NCBI GenBank assembly: GCA_004138175.2
Contig: RYFE02000040.1
Span: forward strand, 1 to 44,679
Length of the DNA stretch: 44,679 nucleotides
Reading direction: 5' to 3'
From: Chloroflexales bacterium ZM16-3
GTDB taxonomy: Bacteria; Chloroflexota; Chloroflexia; Chloroflexales; Chloroflexaceae
In this document: in pieces, positions 31,869 to 41,344 of the stretch
Layout of the letters: every line of letters starts with the position of its first letter
Position numbering within the stretch: the stretch's first letter is position 1
Notes under the pieces: generated by a model
Told to the model about the DNA's origin: nothing
The model's input: only the letters and a program-made list of their open reading frames with translations
Database searches by the model: none
Translations under genes and position numbers: made by a program

Positions 31869-33392
31869 ATGACAACTTCCAACCTTGATCAAACCCTGCG
31901 CGAGCTTGCGGCCTTCTGCGCGAGCAGGGGGGTAAGCGCATGGCTTATCGGCGGCGCGGCCCGCGACATCGCCCGTGGCGTCGCCCCGGTCGACCTTGAT
32001 CTGGCAGTGGACGGCGACGGCATCGAGCTGGCCCGCGCTATAGCTGATCGACTCGGCGGAACCTTTGTGCCGCTCGATGGCGAGCATAGCACTGGGCGAG
32101 CGGTGATCCCGGCCCGCGTTGATGCCCCGGCCCTGGTCATCGATGTGGCCCGCCTGCGCGCCCCCACCATCGAGGGCGACCTACGCCTGCGCGACTTCAC
32201 CGTCAACGCCCTGGCCATCCCGCTAGATGATCCTTGGCCCGACTCCCGACTCCTGATGCCCGACTCGTTCATTGACCCGACTGGCGGGCTGGCCGACCTG
32301 CGGGCGGGGGTGCTGCGGGCCGGCGGGCCGACGAGCATGGCCGATGACCCGCTGCGCACGCTGCGGGCGGCCCGGCTGGGCGCTGCCCTGGGCCTGCGGG
32401 CCGCACCTGAGCTTGCGGGGCAGATCCGCGCCGCCGCCCCCGGGCTCAGCCGGGTCGCTGGCGAGCGGCTGCGCGATGAGCTGCTCAAGCTGCTCGATAG
32501 CCCGGCCAGCGCGCTGTGGCTGCGCTACCTCGACACCTGCGGCGCACTGACCATCGTGCTGCCTGAGCTTGAGCCCGCCAGGGCCTGCGATCAGCCGAAG
32601 ATCCACTTCCTGCCCGTGCTGGCGCACATGCTGGAGACGGTGGCCAGCCTGGAGTGGGTGCTGCGCGGCCTCGGTGACGCCTGGGCTGCGGATGATGCGC
32701 CCGAGGAGTTGCCGGTGGCGGTGCGGGCCAACCCCGGCCTGCCGCGTGATCTGCCCTACGCCGAGCGCTACGCCGCGCTGATGGGCGAGCATCGTGGCGG
32801 CGGGCGGCGGCGGGCGGCCATGCTCAAGCTGGCCGTGCTCATCCACGACAACGCTAAGCCGCAGACGAAGCAGGTTCACGCCGACGGCAAGGTCAGCTTC
32901 TACGGGCACCAGGAGATCGGCGCGGATGTGGCGACAGAGATCTGTCGGCGCCTGCGTATGAGCCGCCAGGACACAAGCTATGTCACGCTGGTGGTGCGCG
33001 AGCACATGCGGCCGGGGCAGCTGAGGACTGGTGAGGTCGTCACCGCGCGGGCGGTGGCGCGCTTCTTCCGCGACCTGGGCGACGCCGGGCCAGATGTGCT
33101 GCTGCACGAGTTGGCCGACCACATGGCAACCAGGGGGCCACATCTGCGGCCGGATCATTGGCAGGCGCACATGGCCTGGGTCGGCGCGATGCTCGACGCC
33201 CACTGGGGTTTGCCGGAGGAGCGGCGCGCGCCGCTGCTGCGGGGCACCGACCTGATGGATGTGCTGGGGCTGCCGCCCGGCCCCCACATCGGCGCGCTGC
33301 TGCGCGCCATCGCCGAGGCCCAGGCCGCCGGGGAGATCGCCAGCCGCGAGGAGGCTATCGAGTTGGCTCGGGGGATGCGGGAGGGCTCGTGA
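31869..33392 (+). CDS. HD-domain tRNA nucleotidyltransferase (CCA-adding type)
   Basis: Class II nucleotidyltransferase that builds or repairs tRNA 3' CCA ends. The 507 residues show the head motif AWLIGGAARD (27-33), VDLDLAV with the metal Asp pair (42, 44), ERxR-like LRLRDFTVNALAI, GLADLRAGVLR and LRTLRAARLGA. An HD phosphohydrolase domain follows (HFLPVLAHMLETV, LAVLIHDNAKP, GHQEIGADVA). Residues about 122-134 (WPDSRLLMPDSF) between AIPLD and IDPTGG are encoded by heptamer repeats. The adjacent tRNA already encodes CCA, so repair is likely; A-adding or CC-adding specificity cannot be decided. Confidence 0.9.
   Translation: MTTSNLDQTLRELAAFCASRGVSAWLIGGAARDIARGVAPVDLDLAVDGDGIELARAIADRLGGTFVPLDGEHSTGRAVIPARVDAPALVIDVARLRAPTIEGDLRLRDFTVNALAIPLDDPWPDSRLLMPDSFIDPTGGLADLRAGVLRAGGPTSMADDPLRTLRAARLGAALGLRAAPELAGQIRAAAPGLSRVAGERLRDELLKLLDSPASALWLRYLDTCGALTIVLPELEPARACDQPKIHFLPVLAHMLETVASLEWVLRGLGDAWAADDAPEELPVAVRANPGLPRDLPYAERYAALMGEHRGGGRRRAAMLKLAVLIHDNAKPQTKQVHADGKVSFYGHQEIGADVATEICRRLRMSRQDTSYVTLVVREHMRPGQLRTGEVVTARAVARFFRDLGDAGPDVLLHELADHMATRGPHLRPDHWQAHMAWVGAMLDAHWGLPEERRAPLLRGTDLMDVLGLPPGPHIGALLRAIAEAQAAGEIASREEAIELARGMREGS
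32238..32267. repeat. Heptamer units (CCGACTC type) inside the nucleotidyltransferase gene
   Basis: The units CCCGACT, CCCGACT, CCTGATG and CCCGACT follow each other in frame within the coding sequence. They are the same 7-mer as the intergenic arrays at 11917, 36777 and 44544. Confidence 0.75.
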
Positions 33393-33399
33393 GCCGACC

Positions 33400-33549
33400 C
33401 TACTTCGGCTTCGGCGCGCGGATCTCGTCGGTGCGCTGACGATCCTCGGCATGCGCGCGATCATCGTTGAGCAGGGGGAGCAGCACCAGGGTCAGGACAA
33501 TCATCACGCCAAGCAGGACGCTCGGGAAGAGGTTAATCAGGTTCGACAT
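33400..33549 (-). CDS. Small single-span membrane protein, 49 residues
   Basis: This frame, below usual length cutoffs, starts at ATG 33549 after AGGTGAT with a 2-4 base gap and stops with TAG at 33400-33402. It begins MSNLINLFPSVLLGVMIVL and continues TLVLLPLLNDDRAHAED, one clear transmembrane helix (residues about 8-28) followed by a charged cytoplasmic tail ending RAPKPK. It converges with the nucleotidyltransferase gene. No family is recognised. The helix, the tail and the ribosome-binding site together make it a good small-protein candidate. Confidence 0.65.
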   Translation of the reverse strand: MSNLINLFPSVLLGVMIVLTLVLLPLLNDDRAHAEDRQRTDEIRAPKPK

Positions 33550-33693
33550 GGATCACCTATGTATACTTCGCAGAGGAGCAGACAAGCAAGGTGCATCCTA
33601 CGCGACGAGGCAAGGTAGGAGAATGAAATCGACCTGACATGGCAGTGATGAGACAGTGGCGGGGGGCAGAGGGGAGCAGATAAACGCCAAAAG

Positions 33694-33715
33694 CCGCCCG
33701 GCGCTGGCCGGGCGG
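33694..33715 (-). terminator. Intrinsic terminator of the response-regulator gene
   Basis: CCGCCCGGC (33694-33702) pairs with GCCGGGCGG (33707-33715), loop GCTG. On the minus strand the hairpin is followed by CTTTTGGCGTTT, an intrinsic-terminator-like tail. Confidence 0.8.
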
Positions 33716-33729
33716 TATCTCGTAGAGCG

Positions 33730-34113
33730 CTACTTCAGCACATCACGCACAATCTGCTCAAGTCGGTCGAGGGGGAACGGCTTAGGGAGATAATAGTCGA
33801 CACGCTGCTCGCGGGCGCGCTTCTCAAGCTCGGGGGTTGCGTAGGCGGTGATCATCACCACGCGGGTGTCCGGCGAGGTCTCTTTGATCGCGGCGGCCAG
33901 CTGTAGGCCATTCATCCCCGGCATATTATAGTCGGTGATGACGAGCGGCACAGGCCGCAGCGCGATCTGGGCGAGCGCCTCGGCGCCGCCATTGACCGTG
34001 ACGATATCGTAGCCGCCCGTCAGATCGCGCATAAGGCGATGCAGGATTATGAGAATATCCGGCTCATCTTCGACGAGAACAATTGCCGGGTTGCGACCAG
34101 AAACATCGGGCAT
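33730..34113 (-). CDS. Single-domain response regulator (CheY-like)
   Basis: The 127-residue protein is one receiver domain: VLVEDEPDILIILHRLM (acidic pair), phosphoacceptor Asp in VITDYNMPGMNG, the Thr in VVMITAYATPE and the conserved Lys in YYLPKPFPLDRL. There is no output domain, so it acts by protein contact or as a phosphate shuttle. GAGGAG 8 bases before ATG 34113 fixes the start over an in-frame ATG 21 bases upstream. It has its own promoter and terminator. It is 28 kb from cheA, so a link to that array is only possible. Confidence 0.92.
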   Translation of the reverse strand: MPDVSGRNPAIVLVEDEPDILIILHRLMRDLTGGYDIVTVNGGAEALAQIALRPVPLVITDYNMPGMNGLQLAAAIKETSPDTRVVMITAYATPELEKRAREQRVDYYLPKPFPLDRLEQIVRDVLK

Positions 34114-34280
34114 AGGATTGCTCCTCGATCCCATTTAGCCAGAGCGATCAGCGGTGCGGCGAGCGATATGCCACCGACGAAACACTGTAGTTACACAAAC
34201 GGCTATCCCTCTGCATCTTGCGGACAGTTGAACAGCCCGCTTCGTACAGTGACAGCAGAACAAGAACGCTCGTGGCGGCA

Positions 34281-34309
34281 ATTGTAACATACAGCGTGGT
34301 GACGGGCAA
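34281..34309 (-). promoter_or_regulatory. Promoter of the response-regulator gene
   Basis: On the minus strand TTGCCC (34304-34309), exactly 17 bases, TACAAT (34281-34286). The leader to ATG 34113 would be about 160 bases. The 400-base gap between this gene and the AEC transporter holds this promoter and the MITE copy; nothing else is clear. Confidence 0.65.
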
Positions 34310-34335
34310 GGGGCATCAGCAGTATATGATGAATC

Positions 34336-34450
34336 GCAGTACCGCAAAAGGAACGCTGTGGTATTTACTTGTCATTCTGAGCGAAGCGAAGAATCCCGGC
34401 CGGGACCCTTCGCTTCGCTCAGGGTGACAGCGTTCCTTTTGCTCTACTGC
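34336..34450. mobile_element. 115-bp MITE-like element, copy B, with 8-bp target duplication
   Basis: Inverted ends GCAGTACCGCAAAAGGAACG and (other end, reverse complement) GCAGTAGAGCAAAAGGAACG differ at 2 of 24 positions overall. The exact direct repeat GATGAATC flanks it (34328-34335 and 34451-34458). It is the inverted near-identical partner of 23673-23787 and the same length. It lies about 60 bases upstream of the AEC transporter start, whose open frame extends artificially through it. Confidence 0.88.
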
Positions 34451-34513
34451 GATGAATCCAATATCGAGTATGATAGATGCCGTCGCGCCATCTGGCGCCG
34501 TGGAGGAGCGCAT

Positions 34514-35419
34514 ATGTCACAGCTGCCAGGCATCTTTCTCGACGTCCTTGCCCCGGTCTTTCTGCTGGTGCTGCTTGGCTACCTTGCCGGCCCACGCCTT
34601 CAGCTAGAGGCGCGCACGCTCTCACGCTTCGCCTACTTTATTCTCACCCCGGCCTTCGTGTTCAACATCCTGAGCAAGACGCGGATCGAGGCGGGGCTGG
34701 CCGGGCGCATGATCGCCTTCATCACCGTGGTCTATATTGGGTCGGTGCTTGTGGCCTTCGTGGTGGCCCGGCTGACGCGGCGCTCGACGGCGATGACGGC
34801 GGCCTATGTGATGATCGCGGCCTTTGGGAATGTGGGCAACTTCGGGCTGCCGATCATCCAGTTCGCCGAAGGTCAGGCGGCGCTCGGGGCGGCCACCGTC
34901 TACTTCCTAGCGAACCTCGTGCTGGCGTTCGTGATCTGCGTGTCGGCGGCCAACGTCAGCCGTGGCTTCAACCTCCAGATGGCCGGGCAGGTCTTCCGCA
35001 CCCCGGCGCTGATCGCCCTGGTGCCGGCGATCCTGCTGAACTGGGCGAACATCCAGTTGCCACCAGTGATGAGCCGACCGATGGAGCTGCTCTCCGGTGC
35101 GCTCATCCCGACTATGCTGGTCGTCCTTGGCGCGCAGCTTGCCGCCGCCGGGCTGCCGAAGATCAGCCCGGACCTGCTGGTGTCCAGCGCGATCCGTCTG
35201 ATCAGCGGGCCGGTGCTGGCCTTCGCCGTGGTGGGCTGGTTCGCCCTGCCGAAGCTGGAGGCCAGCGTGGGTATCCTCCAGGCCAGCATGCCGACGGCGG
35301 TGCTGGTGAGCATCATCGCCCTGGAGAACGACCTGCTGCCCGAGTTTGTCACCACCACGGTGCTCTTTAGCAACCTCGTCAGCATCCTGAGCCTGGCGGT
35401 GGTGCTGCTGCTGCTTTAG
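34514..35419 (+). CDS. AEC (auxin efflux carrier) family transporter
   Basis: Inner-membrane carrier of 301 residues with about ten hydrophobic segments in two five-helix halves (starting FLDVLAPVFLLVLLGYLAG; second half from RTPALIALVPAILLNWANI). Conserved features include the AAFGNVGNFGLPIIQF discontinuous helix and MPTAVLVSIIALENDLLPEFVTTTVLFSNLVS near the end. Bacterial relatives export or import carboxylates such as malate; the substrate here is unknown. ATG 34514 with GGAGGAG 6 bases upstream is chosen. Confidence 0.88.
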   Translation: MSQLPGIFLDVLAPVFLLVLLGYLAGPRLQLEARTLSRFAYFILTPAFVFNILSKTRIEAGLAGRMIAFITVVYIGSVLVAFVVARLTRRSTAMTAAYVMIAAFGNVGNFGLPIIQFAEGQAALGAATVYFLANLVLAFVICVSAANVSRGFNLQMAGQVFRTPALIALVPAILLNWANIQLPPVMSRPMELLSGALIPTMLVVLGAQLAAAGLPKISPDLLVSSAIRLISGPVLAFAVVGWFALPKLEASVGILQASMPTAVLVSIIALENDLLPEFVTTTVLFSNLVSILSLAVVLLLL

Positions 35420-35479
35420 ACGTGATGCCTGATGCGGCATATCACGCATCACGATGCGCAATACATCACCGCCCGTTGC

Positions 35480-35508
35480 TTGCGGATAAAAGATCATTCA
35501 GCTATAAT
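35480..35508 (+). promoter_or_regulatory. Promoter of the TRAP binding-protein gene
   Basis: TTGCGG (35480-35485), exactly 17 bases, and a perfect TATAAT (35503-35508), 42 bases before ATG 35551. Confidence 0.75.
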
Positions 35509-35550
35509 ACGTATACGGATATTCAGCCCTCAGATTCCCAGGAGCAGAGC

Positions 35551-36774
<1,224 letters not shown>

Positions 36775-36776
36775 CC

Positions 36777-36921
36777 AGGAGTCGGGGGTCAGGAGTCGGG
36801 AGTCGGGCTCAAGCGCCCGGCGCTCAAGTGATAAGGGGCCGTGGCATTCGCCACGGCCCCTTTCCTTATGCTATACACCGACTCCCGACTCCCGACTCCC
36901 GACTCCTGACCCCCGACCCCC
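36777..36921. repeat. Palindromic GAGTCGG heptamer array around a terminator
   Basis: Forward units (GGAGTCG/GGGGTCA variants, 36777-36807) and inverted units (CCCGACT, 36879-36921) flank the terminator at 36833-36862. The array fills the space between the convergent dctP-type and dctM-type genes. Confidence 0.9.
36833..36862. terminator. Terminator between convergent TRAP genes
   Basis: AAGGGGCCGTGGC (36833-36845) pairs perfectly with 36850-36862 around ATTC, followed by TTTCCTT on the plus strand. Placement fits a bidirectional terminator. Confidence 0.75.
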
Positions 36922-36922
36922 A

Positions 36923-38257
36923 TCACGTCCCGAAGGCTATGTTTGGCAGGAAGCTGACCAGGGCGGGGAAGAAGATGATCAGCATCAGCAGCAAGACCTG
37001 GATGCCGATGAAGGGCAGGACGCCGCGGTAGATGTGCGCCGTGGTCACTCCGGGCGGGGCGACGCCGCGCAGGTAGAAGAGCGCGAAGCCGAAGGGCGGG
37101 GTGAGGAAGGATGTCTGTAGGTTCGCCCCGAGGATCACGCCGTACCAGAGCAGGTCGATCCCCAGGCTCTGGGCCACCGGCACAAAGAGCGGGATGACGA
37201 TGAAGCAGATCTCGAAGAAGTCGATGAAGAAGCCCAGGAAGAAGACGATCAGCATGCTGACGACCATGAAGCCCCAGTAGCCGCCCGGCAGGTTCGCCAT
37301 CAGGTCGAAGACGAACTTGTCGCCGCTGAGCGCGCGGAAGACCAGCGAGAAGGTCGTCGAGCCGATCAGGATGAAGATCACCATGGTGGTGACGCGCATC
37401 GTAGCGTCCGAGACCTCGCGGAAGGTCTTGAAGCTGAGCCGACGGTTAGCCAGAGCCAGCAGGGTGGCCCCGAGCGCGCCGACAGCACCGGCCTCGGTGG
37501 CGGTGGCGATGCCGAAGAAGATGCTGCCGAGCACGGCGAGGATGAGGAAGAGCGGCGGCACCATCACCTTCAGGACGCGCAGGGCCAGCGGCCAGCCGCT
37601 GAGCGTGCGGGCCGAGAGCGGCAGTGCCGGGGCCACATCGGGCTTGATCAGGGCGATCACAAAGACGTAGAAGGCTAGCGTGGCAGAGAGCAGCAGCCCA
37701 GGGATGAGCGAGCCGAGGAAGAGCCGGCCCACCGAGACGCCGAGCTGGTCGCCGAGCACCACGAGCACGATGCTGGGCGGGATGATCTGGCCGAGGGTAC
37801 CGGCCGCGCAGATCACGCCGCAGGCCAGCTCCTTGCTGTAGTTGTAGCGCAGCATAATCGGCAGCGAGATCATGCCCATGGCCACCACAGTGGCGGCGAC
37901 CACGCCGGTGGTGGCGGCGAGCAGGGCGCCCACGATCACCACGGCGATCGCCAGGCCGCCGCGCAGCGGCCCGAAGAGGATGCCCATGGTTTCGAGCAAG
38001 TCTTCGGCGAGGCCGGATTTCTCAAGCATCGAGCCGAGGAAGACAAAGTACGGGATGGCCAGCAGGGTGAAGTTCGCGGCGATACCGAAGACGCGCGAGG
38101 GCATTGCTCGGATGAGGATGGGGTCGAAGATGTCGAGCGACACCCCGACGATCCCGAAGATAATGCCCACGGCGGCGAGCGAGAATGCGACGGGGTAGCC
38201 AAGGCTCAGGATCACCAGGGCGCCCAGGAACATCGTCGGTCCGAGCCACTCGTACAT
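36923..38257 (-). CDS. TRAP transporter large permease (DctM family)
   Basis: Main transport subunit with twelve or more membrane helices in 444 residues. DctM-type segments are IVGALLAATTGVVAATVVAMGMISLPIMLRYNYS, CGVICAAGTLGQIIPPSIVLVVLGDQ (the conserved GTLG-x-x-IPPS), GLLLSATLAFYVF and LVFRALSGDKFVFDLM, ending VAPPGVTTAHIYRGVLPFI. GGAGGAC lies 3 bases before the ATG. It follows the small permease gene by 11 bases on the same strand. Confidence 0.93.
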   Translation of the reverse strand: MYEWLGPTMFLGALVILSLGYPVAFSLAAVGIIFGIVGVSLDIFDPILIRAMPSRVFGIAANFTLLAIPYFVFLGSMLEKSGLAEDLLETMGILFGPLRGGLAIAVVIVGALLAATTGVVAATVVAMGMISLPIMLRYNYSKELACGVICAAGTLGQIIPPSIVLVVLGDQLGVSVGRLFLGSLIPGLLLSATLAFYVFVIALIKPDVAPALPLSARTLSGWPLALRVLKVMVPPLFLILAVLGSIFFGIATATEAGAVGALGATLLALANRRLSFKTFREVSDATMRVTTMVIFILIGSTTFSLVFRALSGDKFVFDLMANLPGGYWGFMVVSMLIVFFLGFFIDFFEICFIVIPLFVPVAQSLGIDLLWYGVILGANLQTSFLTPPFGFALFYLRGVAPPGVTTAHIYRGVLPFIGIQVLLLMLIIFFPALVSFLPNIAFGT

Positions 38258-38268
38258 GAAGTCCTCCG

Positions 38269-38853
38269 TTACAGCGCGGTCTTGTGCTCTTCGATGAGAG
38301 TGGTCGGATCAATATAATCTCTGAGGATGGCGATGTTCTTGATCGCCTCGGAGATCGCCTGGATAATCAAGAGGGCGGGGCTGATCATCAGGAAGGTCTT
38401 CAGCGGGGCGCGCGGCAGGCCGCCCGGGTCGGGCGACATCTCCCAGGGGATCTGCTTGCCGTTGGGCAGGAAGCCCCACGACTGGCGCACTGTCGGGTAG
38501 GAGAAATAGATAAATAGGGCGCAGAAGGGGATCAGGAAGAGCAGCGTGCCAAGCAGGTCGATCAGCGCCTTGCGCTTGGGCGGCCAGCCGCCGTAGAGCA
38601 CATCGACCCGCACATGCTCGCCATGCTTGAGGGCGTAGGCCCCGCCCAGGAAGAAGATCACCGCGAAGATATACCACTGGGCCTCGATAAAGACGTTCGA
38701 GCCGAGCGACTTCCCGATCGCCCGCCCAATGTAGCGGTTGAAGACGTTCCAGACCCCAACGCCAAGGACGAGCGGGACGAGCCAGTAGGTGATGCGGCCG
38801 GTCAGTTCGGTGAAGGCGTCGATGCCCTTCGACAGTCGCAGCAGTCCTTGCAC
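38269..38853 (-). CDS. TRAP transporter small permease (DctQ family)
   Basis: Four-helix membrane subunit of 194 residues: YWLVPLVLGVGVWNVFNRYIG, FIEAQWYIFAVIFFLGGAYALKHGEHVRVDVLY (the conserved EAQWY and EHVRVD), LLGTLLFLIPFCALFIYFSY and LKTFLMISPALLIIQAI. GTG 38853 with AGGAAGG 7 bases upstream is chosen; an in-frame ATG 72 bases upstream would add a peptide of translated heptamer repeat. It is the first gene of the dctQ-dctM pair, and the binding protein is on the other strand. Confidence 0.9.
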   Translation of the reverse strand: MQGLLRLSKGIDAFTELTGRITYWLVPLVLGVGVWNVFNRYIGRAIGKSLGSNVFIEAQWYIFAVIFFLGGAYALKHGEHVRVDVLYGGWPPKRKALIDLLGTLLFLIPFCALFIYFSYPTVRQSWGFLPNGKQIPWEMSPDPGGLPRAPLKTFLMISPALLIIQAISEAIKNIAILRDYIDPTTLIEEHKTAL

Positions 38854-38872
38854 GCGGCTACCTTCCTTTCTC

Positions 38873-38923
38873 AGGGAACAGGGGACAGGGGACAGGGGAC
38901 AGGGAACAGGGGACATAGGGGAC
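38873..38923. repeat. Tandem GGGGACA heptamer array
   Basis: About seven direct 7-bp units (GGGGACA and GGGAACA) lie just upstream of the small permease gene. Together with the repeat at 38988 and the palindrome at 39180 it fills the 382-base gap to pckG. Confidence 0.85.
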
Positions 38924-38987
38924 ATTGTGTGCGTGGAGGTATGATACCTGTTTTAACGTAGCCTGTCAAAGCCGGTGGCCGGATTCG

Positions 38988-39166
38988 CCAGGGCTGTTGC
39001 AAAGATACTGCGGGCGGCTGAAGCCGCGTCGCGGGGGCCTGCGGCCAGCCGCCCGCCTGCGCGGGCGGTTCCGGCGTCGGCGCAGGCCGACGCCCGGCGC
39101 AACGCGCCCCATCGGCGCGACTTCAGTCGTCAGCCGTGGGGCGCTCAGGACGTTGCACATGCCCTG
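38988..39166. repeat. Large multi-hairpin repeat with TTGCAA ends
   Basis: The left end CCAGGGCTGTTGCAA is an approximate inverted match of the right end TTGCACATGCCCTGG. Inside are several GC-rich inverted pairs (GCGGGCGGCTGAAGCCGC, CAGCCGCCCGCCTGCGCGGG, CGGCGTCGGCGCAGGCCGACG, GACTTCAGTCGTCAG). It shares the end motif with 16523 and 30009 but has a different interior. Confidence 0.7.
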
Positions 39167-39179
39167 GCCGGGTTCGCCG

Positions 39180-39231
39180 CACCAAAAAAGGTGCGACAGC
39201 GGCTATAGCCGCTGTCGCACCTTTTTTGGTG
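39180..39231. terminator. 52-bp perfect palindrome after pckG
   Basis: CACCAAAAAAGGTGCGACAG and onward to the centre GGCTATAGCC, then its exact reverse complement. The TTTTTT in each arm gives terminator-like ends in both directions. It lies 4 bases beyond the pckG stop. Confidence 0.8.
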
Positions 39232-39235
39232 GTGC

Positions 39236-41080
39236 CTACTCCTTGGGGGCGCCCCAGCCCTCGGGGGTGCGCCAGAGGCTAGAGAGGATCAGGTCGCGGA
39301 CGTTGATCAGCTCCTTGGGCAGCCGGTCGTAGAGCTTGATGAACAGCTCCTCGTGGAGCAGCACCTCCTGCTGCCACGCCTTCAAGTCGATGCTCATGAT
39401 CTTGTTGAACTGCTCCTTGGCGAAGTCCGACCCGCGCCAGTCGAGGTGCTCGTAGTTGGGGATCCAGCCGATCGGGCTCTCGACGCTGAACGCCTCGCCG
39501 TGCGAGCGCTGGACGATCCACTTGAGCACGCGCATGTTCTCGCCGAAGCCGGGCCAGGCGAACTTGCCGTTCTCATCCTTGCGGAACCAGTTCACGCCGA
39601 AGATGCGCGGCGGGTTGTAGATCGTGCGGCCGAACTGCAGCCAGTGGTTGAAGTAGTCGGCCATGTGGTAGCCGATGAAGGGCAGCATCGCGAAGGGGTC
39701 GCGGCGCACCACGCCCTGCTGGCCGAATGCGGCGGCGGTCGTCTCCGAGCCCATGGTGGCAGCCAGATAGACCCCGTAGGTCCAGTTAAATGCCTGGTAG
39801 ACCAGGGGCACGGTGCCGCTGCGGCGCCCGCCGAAGATGAAGGCGTTGATCGGCACGCCCCTCGCATCGTCCCAGGCCGGGTCGATCACCGGGTTGTTGC
39901 GGGACGGGGCGGTGAAGCGGGCGTTCGGGTGCGCGGCCGGGGTGGTGCTCTCGGGCGTCCAGTCCTTGCCCTTCCAGTCGATCAGGTGCGCGGGCTTCTC
40001 CTTGGTCATGCCCTCCCACCAGACGTCGCCGTCGTCGGTGAGGGCGACATTGGTGAAGATCGTGTCCTTGGCGCAGCTCTCCATTGCGCTGGGGTTTGTG
40101 TCATAGGAGGTGCCGGGGGCCACACCAAAGTAGCCAGCCTCGGGGTTGATCGCATAGAGCTTACCATCAGGATCGGGCTTGATCCAGGCGATGTCGTCAC
40201 CAACCGTAGTGACCTCCCAGCCCTCCTCCTGGAACTCCTTGGGCGGCACGAGCATGGCAAAGTTCGTCTTGCCGCAGGCCGAGGGGAAGGCGGCGGCGAC
40301 GTAGGTCTTGCGGCCGCTCGGCTCCTTGACGCCGAGGATGAGCATATGCTCGGCGAGCCAGCCCTCCTGGCGGGCCATCACCGAGGCGATGCGCAGGGCG
40401 AAGCACTTCTTGCCGAGCAGGGCGTTGCCGCCGTAGCCCGAGCCGTAGGACCAGATCGCCCGCTCCTCGGGGAAGTGAACGATATACTTGGTGGTCGGGT
40501 TGCAGGGCCAGGACACATCCTGCTGGCCCGGCTCAAGCGGCGCGCCCACCGAGTGCAGACAGGGGATAAACTCACCGTCAGTGCCGAGCACATCGTAGAC
40601 CCCGAGGCCCATGCGGGTCATCAGCTTCATGTTGACGACCACATAGGGCGAGTCAGTCACCTGAATGCCGATATGGGCGATCGGCGAGCCGAGCGGGCCC
40701 ATGCTGAAGGGGATGACGTACAGCGTGCGGCCCTTCATGCAGCCGTTGAAGAGCGGAGTCAGCGTCTCCTTCATCTCCTTCGGGGCCATCCAGTTATTGG
40801 TAGGGCCAGCGTCGGCCTTCGCCACGCTACAGATGAAGGTGCGATCCTCTACGCGGGCGACATCGCTGGGGTCCGAGCGGACGAGAAAGCTGTTGGGGCG
40901 CTTCTCGGGGTTCAGACGGATGAAGGTGCCGCTCTCGACCGCTTGCTCGCAGAGCGTGTTGTACTCCTCCGGTGATCCGTCGCAGAAATGAACGGAGTCA
41001 GGCTGACAGAGGGCCACCATGTCTTTGATCCACTCCTCAAGGCGAGGGTGTTTCATGTAGGTCGGGAACTGAAACTGCAT
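39236..41080 (-). CDS. pckG: Phosphoenolpyruvate carboxykinase (GTP)
   Basis: Interconverts oxaloacetate and phosphoenolpyruvate with GTP/GDP, at the junction of the TCA cycle with gluconeogenesis. The 614 residues match the GTP class: [87 protein letters not shown], the P-loop [13 protein letters not shown] with the reactive Cys, [14 protein letters not shown], and the guanine-binding [31 protein letters not shown] lies before the ATG. Confidence 0.97.
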   Translation of the reverse strand: MQFQFPTYMKHPRLEEWIKDMVALCQPDSVHFCDGSPEEYNTLCEQAVESGTFIRLNPEKRPNSFLVRSDPSDVARVEDRTFICSVAKADAGPTNNWMAPKEMKETLTPLFNGCMKGRTLYVIPFSMGPLGSPIAHIGIQVTDSPYVVVNMKLMTRMGLGVYDVLGTDGEFIPCLHSVGAPLEPGQQDVSWPCNPTTKYIVHFPEERAIWSYGSGYGGNALLGKKCFALRIASVMARQEGWLAEHMLILGVKEPSGRKTYVAAAFPSACGKTNFAMLVPPKEFQEEGWEVTTVGDDIAWIKPDPDGKLYAINPEAGYFGVAPGTSYDTNPSAMESCAKDTIFTNVALTDDGDVWWEGMTKEKPAHLIDWKGKDWTPESTTPAAHPNARFTAPSRNNPVIDPAWDDARGVPINAFIFGGRRSGTVPLVYQAFNWTYGVYLAATMGSETTAAAFGQQGVVRRDPFAMLPFIGYHMADYFNHWLQFGRTIYNPPRIFGVNWFRKDENGKFAWPGFGENMRVLKWIVQRSHGEAFSVESPIGWIPNYEHLDWRGSDFAKEQFNKIMSIDLKAWQQEVLLHEELFIKLYDRLPKELINVRDLILSSLWRTPEGWGAPKE

Positions 41081-41251
41081 TGCGCTCCTCCTCTATAGCT
41101 TCATACAAAAGTGGATTCCGCGCGGTATATGGTTGTAGCGGCAGCGTTACGGGCACCATCATAACATACCTATGTCGCTCGGCTGCCTCTGACGAGGTGT
41201 AGCTATATAACGATTGTGAAGATTATCGCAACAAAAGAGCGGCGCAGAGCA

Positions 41252-41333
41252 GGGTTGTTGCAAAGCTCTGGGGCTGCGCCCCAGGCCCTGCTTTTGTTGG
41301 GGTTTTGGCGGCAAATCTGCCAAAACCCCAACA
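41252..41333. repeat. Multi-hairpin repeat related to 16523-16657
   Basis: AGGGTTGTTGCAAAG, then hairpin CTGGGGC/GCCCCAG, then a perfect 15-bp stem TGTTGGGGTTTTGGC (41295-41309 with 41319-41333). Its reverse complement aligns with the right part of the element at 16523. It occupies the centre of the 407-base gap between pckG and the FKBP gene; bases 41081-41251 show no clear feature. Confidence 0.8.
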
Positions 41334-41344
41334 GAAAAATCGCA

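Noticed and set aside
34358-34513. N-terminal extension of the AEC transporter
   Set aside because: It is translated MITE sequence; GGAGGAG before ATG 34514 and the family length support the shorter protein.
38854-38925. N-terminal extension of the TRAP small permease
   Set aside because: The added residues (repeated SPVPCPL-like) are translated GGGGACA heptamers; GTG 38853 has a proper ribosome-binding site.
39353-40975. 540-codon plus-strand open frame opposite pckG
   Set aside because: It is exactly antisense to a highly conserved enzyme; its protein is low-complexity (Val/Gly/Arg/His-rich) as expected from GC-rich complementary frames.
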